A DNA stretch of 64,000 nucleotides, taken from assembly GCA_023614405.1 (NCBI GenBank), contig CM042692.1, forward strand, positions 121,389,503 through 121,453,502, read 5' to 3'. This document shows, in pieces, positions 57,710 through 64,000 of the stretch. This DNA comes from Avena insularis (Eukaryota; Streptophyta; Magnoliopsida; Poales; Poaceae). The notes under the pieces were generated by a model, which saw only the letters and a program-made list of their open reading frames with translations, made no database searches and was not told the DNA's origin. Each line of letters starts with the position of its first letter. The first letter of the stretch is position 1. The translations under genes and the position numbers were made by a program.

Positions 57710-58342
57710 CTAGGAAGAAGAAGAAGACACAAAGAGGGTAGGATACTTGGCACAGAGCTCATCTTCACGTTCCCAAGTGGCTTCATCAACGGAATGGTGC
57801 AACCACTGCACCTTGCAGAACTTGATGGACTTGTTGCGAGTCCTTCTTTCTGTGATCTCAAGGATTTTCGTGGGGTGTTCTTGATAGGACAGGTCTTCTT
57901 GGAGATTGATAAGCTCATGATCCACGGTCCTGCCGGGATCCTTGAAGCACTTCTTGAGTTGAGAGATGTGGAAAACATCATGGACCTTGAGTTTTTCCGG
58001 GAGCTCCAGAGCATAAGCAACTTCTCCTCTTCTTCCACGAATTTTGAATGGACCGATGTATCTAGGAGCCAGCTTTCCTTTGATACCAAAACGGTGCGTG
58101 CCTCTCATGGGAGTGACACGAAGGTAAACGAGATCACCAGGGACATACTCCATGTCCGTGTGCTTTCTGTCATAATTGCTCTTCTGGCGACTTTGAGCAA
58201 TCTTCAGATTTTCAAGAATGATGTGAACCTTCTCCTCCGCTTGAGTTACAATGTCAGGGCCAAACAATATTCTTTCACCTGCACCCGACCAAACAATCGG
58301 AGTTCTGCATTTGCGACCATAGAGAGCCTCAAATGGTGCCAT
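57710..58342 (-). pseudogene. pol: Tekay pol: integrase C-terminus and chromodomain
   Basis: The frame resumes after a shift at about 58345 with MAPFEALYGRKCRTP, the conserved end of the integrase core. A C-terminal DNA-binding part follows (DLVYLRVTPMRGTHRFG, KLAPRYIGPFKI as GPY/F motif) and, near the end, a chromodomain-like segment with VQWLHHSVDEATWEREDEL. In chromoviruses this domain steers integration to marked chromatin. The stop follows ALFVSSSSS-like sequence at 57710. The domain reads intact, but the frameshift separates it from the rest of pol. Confidence 0.85.
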
Positions 58343-58344
58343 CT

Positions 58345-61242
58345 TTAGACTTTTCTGGAAGCTGTTGTTGAAGAGAATTCAGCATAAGGAAGACATTCTT
58401 CCCACTTCATGCCAAAAGAGATGACGCAAGCACGGAGCATATCTTCCAGAATCTGATTGATCCTTTCAACTTGCCCTTGCGACTGAGGGTGGTAAGCTGT
58501 GATGAAGTTCAGTTTTGTTACCAAAGCATTTTGGAAACTTTCCCAGAACTTGGAAGTGAAGATGCTTCCACGGTCTGAACTGATCTCAAGCGAAACCCCA
58601 TACAGAGAGACAATTCTGTTGATATAGAGCTCAACCAACTGAATTGCAGAAATTGTTTCCTTGACGGGAAAGAAGTGAGCCACTTTAGAAAGCCTGTCAA
58701 TGACAACAAAGATTGCATTGTTGCCCTTCTGCGACCTTGGAAAACCAGTGATGAAGTCCATCTCTACTTTCTCCCATTTCCATTCCGGGGGTTTCAATGG
58801 CTGTAGAAGACCGGAAGGTTTCTGATGGACAACTTTAACTCTACGGCAGACATCACACTCCGAGACATACTTGGCACAATATCGTTTCAATCCCGGCCAC
58901 CAATATTGTGTTTTCAAGTCCATGTACATCTTTGTGCTGCCAGGGTGGATAGAAAGAACAGAATCATGCGCCTCCTTTAGAACTTGTTCTCTCAAACCCG
59001 GGTAGTTCGGAACAAACATCCGGTGTTCAAAGAAAAGCGTGCCTTGGTCATCGACGTGGAAGGACTCATACTTCGGAAGCTGAAGTTTGGAGATGATATT
59101 TTTGGTGTACGGATCACCAAGTTGAAGGGAGCGAACCTTTTCTTCCAAGAGAGGGGTTGCCAGAAGGTTCAGAAGATACCCTTGATCCACAATTTCAAGG
59201 TTGAGCTTGCGGAATTCCTCGCACAAGAGAGGCTGTTGTTCTTCCAGCATGAGGTTGTTGACATAAGCTTTGCGTCTGAGAGCATCGGCCATGACATTTG
59301 CTTTGCCCGGAGTGTAGTTGATGGTCAAATCGAAGTCATTGATTGCTTCAATCCACCTCCTCTGACGAAGGTTGAGATCAGGCTGAGTGAAGATATACTT
59401 TAGACTCTTGTGATCAGAAAAGATTTCACAACGGTTGCCCAGCAAGTAATGCCTCCATACTTTCAAAGCAAAGACAACTGCTGCGAGTTCGAGTTCGTGT
59501 GTAGGATAGTTGATCTCATGCGTCTTCAATTGTCGAGAGGCATAAGCAACAACTTGTTTTTCTTGCGTAAGGACCGCACCCAATCCTTGCAAAGAGGCGT
59601 CACAGAATATCTGGAAGGGCTTGGATGTATCTGGAGGAACCAAGACTGGTGTGGAAGTGAGCTTCTCTTTGAGTGTCTCAAAGCTTGCTTGACATGCAGG
59701 AGTCCAAAGGTATTTCTTGCCTTTCTTGAGGAGATCGGTAAGAGACTTCGCGATCTTCGAAAAGTTCTGAACGAAGCGACGGCAATAACTAGCCAAACCA
59801 AGGAAGCTCCGCACTTCTTTGACATTTACAGGAGGAAGCCATTCAACAATTGTCTTTACCGTTTCCGGGTTGACGGCAATGCCCTTGGCAGAGATGACGT
59901 GACCAAGATAGGTGACTTGAGGCAGCCAAAACTCACACTTGGAGAACTTTGCATACAGGCGGTTCTCACGAAGCTTGTTTAGGACACACCAAAGGTGTTC
60001 TTCATGTTCTTCCTTTGACTTAGAATAGACTAGGATGTCATCCAGATAGACCACAACGAACTTATCAAGATACTCCATGAAAACCGAGTTCATGAGCCTC
60101 GAGAAGGTGGCAGGTGCGTTGGTGAGACCGAAAGACATGACCGTGTACTCATACAGGCCATAGCGGGTGGTGAAAGCTGTTTTAGGAACATCTTCCTTGC
60201 GAATCTTGATTTGATGATATCCACTTCTCAAGTCAAGCTTAGAGAATACCACAGCTCCAGCTAGCTGATCGAAGAGGTCATTAATTCGCGGAAGGGGATA
60301 TTTATTCTTGATGGTTTTAGCATTGAGAGCCCGATAGTCAACACAAAGTCTATCAGTCTTGTCTCGCTTCTTCACAAAGAGGGTTGGGCTACCCCAAGAA
60401 GAGGTACTATGTTGAATGAAACCCAACTTCTCTTGTTCATCAAGCTGACGTTTGAGTTCAGCCAACTCAGCAGGACCCATTTTATAAGGCCGCTTGGAGA
60501 TAGGAGCCGTTCCAGGTTCAAGCTCAATTACAAACTCAACCTCACGATCCGGAGGCATACCTGGCAACTCTTCAGGAAAGACATCTGGGAACTCACAGAC
60601 CACCGTAACACTCTGAATAGCTTCCATAGCATCATCCTTCAGAGCCGCCAAAGAGAAAAGCTGAATAGCAGGAGTCAGACTTGGAGAATAGACTATATGG
60701 CCTTCAGTAATCTTCAGAGAAACCGAGCGTTCAGCACAATCAATCACAGCTGCATTTGCTGTCAACCAATCAATGCCCAAGATGACATCAATGTCAGAAT
60801 TGCCCAGAACAATTAAGGACGCTGAGAACGAAGAGCCACCAATCTCAACTTGATTGCCATGGCTGATATGAGCAGCCCTCATGTTTGAGCCAGGAGATTG
60901 TACCACCAGACGATGTGATAAGGGAACCATATCCAGATCATGCTCATGCGCAAACTTATGCGAAACAAAAGAATGCGAAGCACCAGAATCAAACAAAACT
61001 CGTGCAGGGACTGAGTTAACGGGAAGCATACCCATCACAACTCCAGGTGCATGCTCAGCTTGAGCGGTGTTGACACAGTTGGCACGAGCAGCGATGAGAC
61101 CCGGGCTTGGTGTTGATGTTGAGAGCCGAGTTGGTGGTGCACGAACCAAAGGAGAGCTTGCCGCAGTCTTGGAGGTGGTGGAGGAAGAGCTTTGTTGTTC
61201 ATTGGACAGTTCAGTTTGATGCCATGTCTCGAAGTGTAACAA
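58345..61242 (-). pseudogene. pol: Tekay pol: protease, RT, RNase H, integrase (965 codons)
   Basis: Long open frame on the minus strand. Protease: [12 protein letters not shown] near residue 85 and VILGIDWL near 155. [42 protein letters not shown]. RNase [15 protein letters not shown] and SDHKSLKYI, with DALRRK where the family has DALSRK. Integrase: an HHCC region ([11 protein letters not shown]... CDVCRR), then [26 protein letters not shown] and [11 protein letters not shown] with the DDE triad present. The frame breaks in the last integrase helix, before the chromodomain part. Apart from this shift pol looks intact, but gag upstream is heavily damaged, so the copy is not autonomous. Confidence 0.92.
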
Positions 61243-62160
61243 GCACCAGGTGGACGTGGAGCAACGTAGCCAGGGACTCCGCCAGGCGCTCCAGGGTAGT
61301 GGTGGTTGTAGCCCCTGGGAGTAGCAGTGAGGAAGTTTGGTGGCCTTGCCGTGTAGCTTGAAGGTCTTGGTGGAGCCGGGAGCGACGGTGGGTTGTTAGG
61401 AACCCAGACACGACGCTTAGAAGGAGTTGACATAGCTGAAGAGCTTGCTGCATCGCGGTTGTGTTTCTTTGACTCCTCAAACACTTGCCTACTTGCTTCT
61501 TCCTGCAGAGCTGTATGCTGAAGTTCCGGAAAAAGACGCTGCCTTGCATGTGTGATTGCATATTTAATCGATGCATTGAGCCCTTGCGGAACCTCTTTTG
61601 CTTCTTCTTGTCATCGGAGATCTCATCGCCACCATAACGAGAAAGGTTCATGAAGTTTGATGTAGGTATTGACATTGTCATTGCCACCTTGAGGTTGAAA
61701 CACTTCCTTCATCCTCTCCATGACAATTTCGACAGATCTTGCTCTTTGAAAGATCCAGTGAACTGTCCCCCAAGTAGGCTGAAAACCGGTCGGTTGCCTT
61801 AAGGTAATTCTCCCACCACAGAGCTGCATCTCCCTTCAGAAGGTGAGTGGCACATTTTACCCATTCTTGCTCAGGAACATCAGCAGTCACCAGTAACCTT
61901 GACATCCCACGCAACCAATCATCAGCATCAAGTGGTTGATCGGACACATCAAATTGGCGTGGATTGAACTTCAGGAAGCTTTTGATGTCTCTCGCTTGGG
62001 AGGTGGAGGTAGCGGAACAAACTCATTCCTCGACACTTTCTTCAAAAGCGCTGCTGGTTCTGCTGCATTGCTGCCAAGGCATTGGCGATGCTTGACAATG
62101 ACCCCGATTCAGGTTGTATGTCCTCCTCAGAACGGCATGGTGGTGCCACCCTGTGATTGA
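61243..62160 (-). pseudogene. gag: Tekay gag, fragmented
   Basis: Gag pieces appear in several frames. 61947-61678 holds DQPLDADDWLRGMSRLL and GDAALWWENYLKA, the typical core with its Trp pair. 61829-61623 and 61687-61211 hold NVNTYIKLHEPFSLWWR and later fragments. A Pro-rich region with a degenerate zinc knuckle ([14 protein letters not shown], one Cys replaced by Ser) lies at about 61230. At least four one- or two-base shifts separate the pieces. It sits directly upstream of the pol frame, with which it overlaps by about 200 bases in a different frame. Confidence 0.78.
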
Positions 62161-63002
62161 TATAAAACACAAGTCAGTACTATAATGGAGAATAATAATA
62201 ATCCAAAATAGTACCAAGATGGAATTAACCAAGATTAAAGGATACAATTTACTAAGATGATATTAAAATATCAACGAAGTTCAAAGCACCTAGAAGATAT
62301 TAAGCATATCGCACACGACTGAAAAGGAGTGTGGTACTGAAATGTATCAAAGAAAATTTTCCATAAATTTCGGCATTAAAATACCAATAGATCATAAAAT
62401 CACTTAACGAATCAAGATTAGTGACTCTACCAATTCAATATACAAGAGCGAATGATAAAAGTAGTGGTATGGTCGCGACTCCATCCCGCACTCAAATCAT
62501 TACTCCGCACATGAATAAGTATAACACATATCCTAACACCTTCTTTTCACGAAGAACCTAAAGATTAGTAACTACGGAAACGAACACCCCAAACAAGATA
62601 ACGTCGGGTAACAAAGAGTAAGACAAATCGCGGCGGTATACAACGAATCAGATAGATCGCGTCGGTTTGCAAAAGCCTGTCGGTATGGAATGTACCAACA
62701 GTTGATAACCAAAAGGCAGATAAGATAACATGTTGGATGCAACAGATAGACAAGGAATTACACACACACACACACTCAACCTATGGTACTATGGAAACCC
62801 AGAACACGTGAATCCTAGTTTGAATTTTAAGAAGAGGATTGAAAACATTACACTTCCTTACCAGAAAAGGGTGGGTGCGTGGGTAAGAAGAAAAGTGGAA
62901 GCAGTCCTACTCTCGCGTTTTGTTTTTCCCTAGTATACATAGCTACCAAAATATTTGCTAGACTGACAACGACCATTTGGCTAAGACCCTGAAGGGCAGG
63001 AT
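62161..63002 (-). other. Tekay 5' untranslated region
   Basis: About 840 bases between primer site and gag. There is no ORF of note. A (CA) tract lies at 62761-62775. Confidence 0.6.
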
Positions 63003-63015
63003 GGATTTGATACCA
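63003..63015 (-). other. Primer binding site (initiator tRNA-Met type, degenerate)
   Basis: On the minus strand tggtatcaaatcc lies 2 bases inside the LTR. The first eight bases match the common tRNA-iMet primer site TGGTATCA of Tekay and other gypsy elements; the rest has diverged. Confidence 0.7.
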
Positions 63016-63017
63016 AT

Positions 63018-64000
63018 TGTAACTACCTTGGTGAATTACGCTCTTAGTTACAAGCCTGGATGAGCGGAAATGGTTAAAATAGTACGGTGGGGCCAAATGT
63101 CACTCACAGGTAGACCTTTCGGCCGTCCTAACCATTTCCAAACATCGGGACAAGAACGAGCGGCGTAATCGGCAGGCGAAGGGATCAACTACATACACAA
63201 ATGAGTATGTATGCAAGCCACCATACAACAGTCCTCAGAGCCATTCCATCTAAAAGAAATAGAAATATTGCAATGCCATACGGCAAGATCCAAATATCCT
63301 AGATAGATATAATAGTTTAGGATATCTCCTCATACATCAAACATCAGAGTATCAGGCGGAAGCGGAAAACAAGATCCGAGTACGGATAAGAAGCAAATCG
63401 GCATAAGATGCCCCATAAATAAAAATATCCCGCCCACAGATCGCACGGATCCCCGTTCCCGGAATCTCTACACCGAATGATCGTTGCCAACATCGTCCGT
63501 CTCCTCCACCCAGTATCCATCTTGCGAGTTCACCTGTTCATCTGAATCAAACAATTTATCATGTGAGACCCTAAATTTTCGGCAAGTCTTTATGCCTCTA
63601 AAGGGGACACAACCTGGGGTGACGCAATTGCAGCAAAAGATAATACCTAACAATTCTATAGATACTCGCTAACCATCCACCTAACCAAAGATAGACGGAT
63701 GTCCATGAATTAATAACAACAGTTATAACAGTAATATCAACAGATCCATCCTCCTCCTCGCTTACCAACGAGGAAGCGGACGAACAACCCCCCCATCCGT
63801 TGGCAGTTTTTAGTATCCATTCCATGAGTGTTGCACTACTTCTAGGCAGGTACTTAGTCAAATTAAAAGCGGTACTTTAGTTATACTTGTCTATGATCGA
63901 GAAACTGTGCTCCAAGTCATCCATAACCGCGGACACGGCTTTCAGAAAGTTTTACCCTGCAGGGGTGCACAAATAGCAACACACACTCGATCAACCTCGG
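63018..64000 (-). repeat. Tekay 5' LTR, inner 983 bp
   Basis: Matches the first about 940 bases of the 3' LTR (53221-54160) in the same order and continues past the window edge. The two copies differ by many one- to three-base indels, mostly extra bases in this copy, and comparatively few substitutions. Confidence 0.88.

Larger units (their letters stand above)
53221..64000 (-). mobile_element. Tekay-type chromovirus (Ty3/gypsy), minus strand, 5' LTR running off the window
   Basis: The 3' LTR (53221-57672), polypurine tract, pol (61242-57710), degraded gag and the start of the 5' LTR (63018 onward) are present. Primer site, gene order and a chromodomain-like C-terminus after integrase place it among chromoviruses, and the long LTR fits the Tekay/Del lineage. 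It inserted into the zinc-finger exon of zf-XS gene 2. The last bases before the LTR, ccctc (53216-53220), should be repeated after its outer end, outside the window. Confidence 0.9.

Noticed and set aside
58984..59982. 139- and 190-codon plus-strand ORFs
   Set aside because: Exact shadows of the Tekay RT/RNase H/integrase frame on the minus strand.

Overview
The window is plant nuclear DNA from a large, repeat-rich grass genome. The LTR-retrotransposon lineages (Tat with an antisense gene, Athila with tRNA-Asp primer sites, a Tekay-type chromovirus with 4.45-kb LTRs), a MuDR-type MULE and the grass-style GRF and SINA-like gene remnants point to a Pooideae grass (wheat, barley, oat or ryegrass relatives); I cannot fix the species. 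There is no tRNA, rRNA, operon or CRISPR. Almost all coding sequence is transposon-derived and most of it is broken.

Layout. (1) 1-9047: 3' part of a Tat-lineage Ty3/gypsy element (+) with decayed pol, a multi-exon antisense gene (-) and its 3' LTR. It sits inside (2) 9048-13201, a minus-strand pol-less Athila-type element whose 5' LTR is 11777-13201. (3) 13202-14430 has no recognisable gene. (4) 14431-15300: a short 48-bp tandem-repeat array followed by a module found three times in the window. (5) 16007-21074: MuDR/MULE transposase pseudogene (+), then a two-exon GRF zinc-finger gene remnant (-) and a SINA-like ubiquitin-ligase remnant (-). (6) 24348-30281 and 40482-42041: one large 48-bp satellite array with a 2405-bp higher-order duplication, split by (7) a complete 10.2-kb Athila element (-) at 30282-40481 with target duplication aacac. 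(8) 42042-44111: second and third (inverted) copies of the module flanking a zf-XS (FDM/SGS3-type) gene. (9) 44112-52362: a complete pol-less Athila-type element (+), target duplication cgcgt, with an uninterrupted 740-codon Gag ORF. (10) 52363-53220: a second zf-XS gene, cut inside its zinc-finger exon by (11) a Tekay-type chromovirus (-) from 53221 to beyond the window end.

The history can be partly read from nesting: the satellite array predates its Athila insertion, the pol-less Athila predates the Tat insertion within it, and the zf-XS gene predates the Tekay insertion. The pol-less elements would need reverse transcriptase and integrase from a coding relative; the full-length Athila shows what such a relative looks like, but it is itself defective.

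The most interesting material is the satellite (16-codon unit, all three minus-strand frames open over long stretches, higher-order structure), the Gag-only element family with an unfamiliar conserved C-terminal domain and a derivative that lost the Gag core in frame, and the paired zf-XS genes next to an inverted repeat module.
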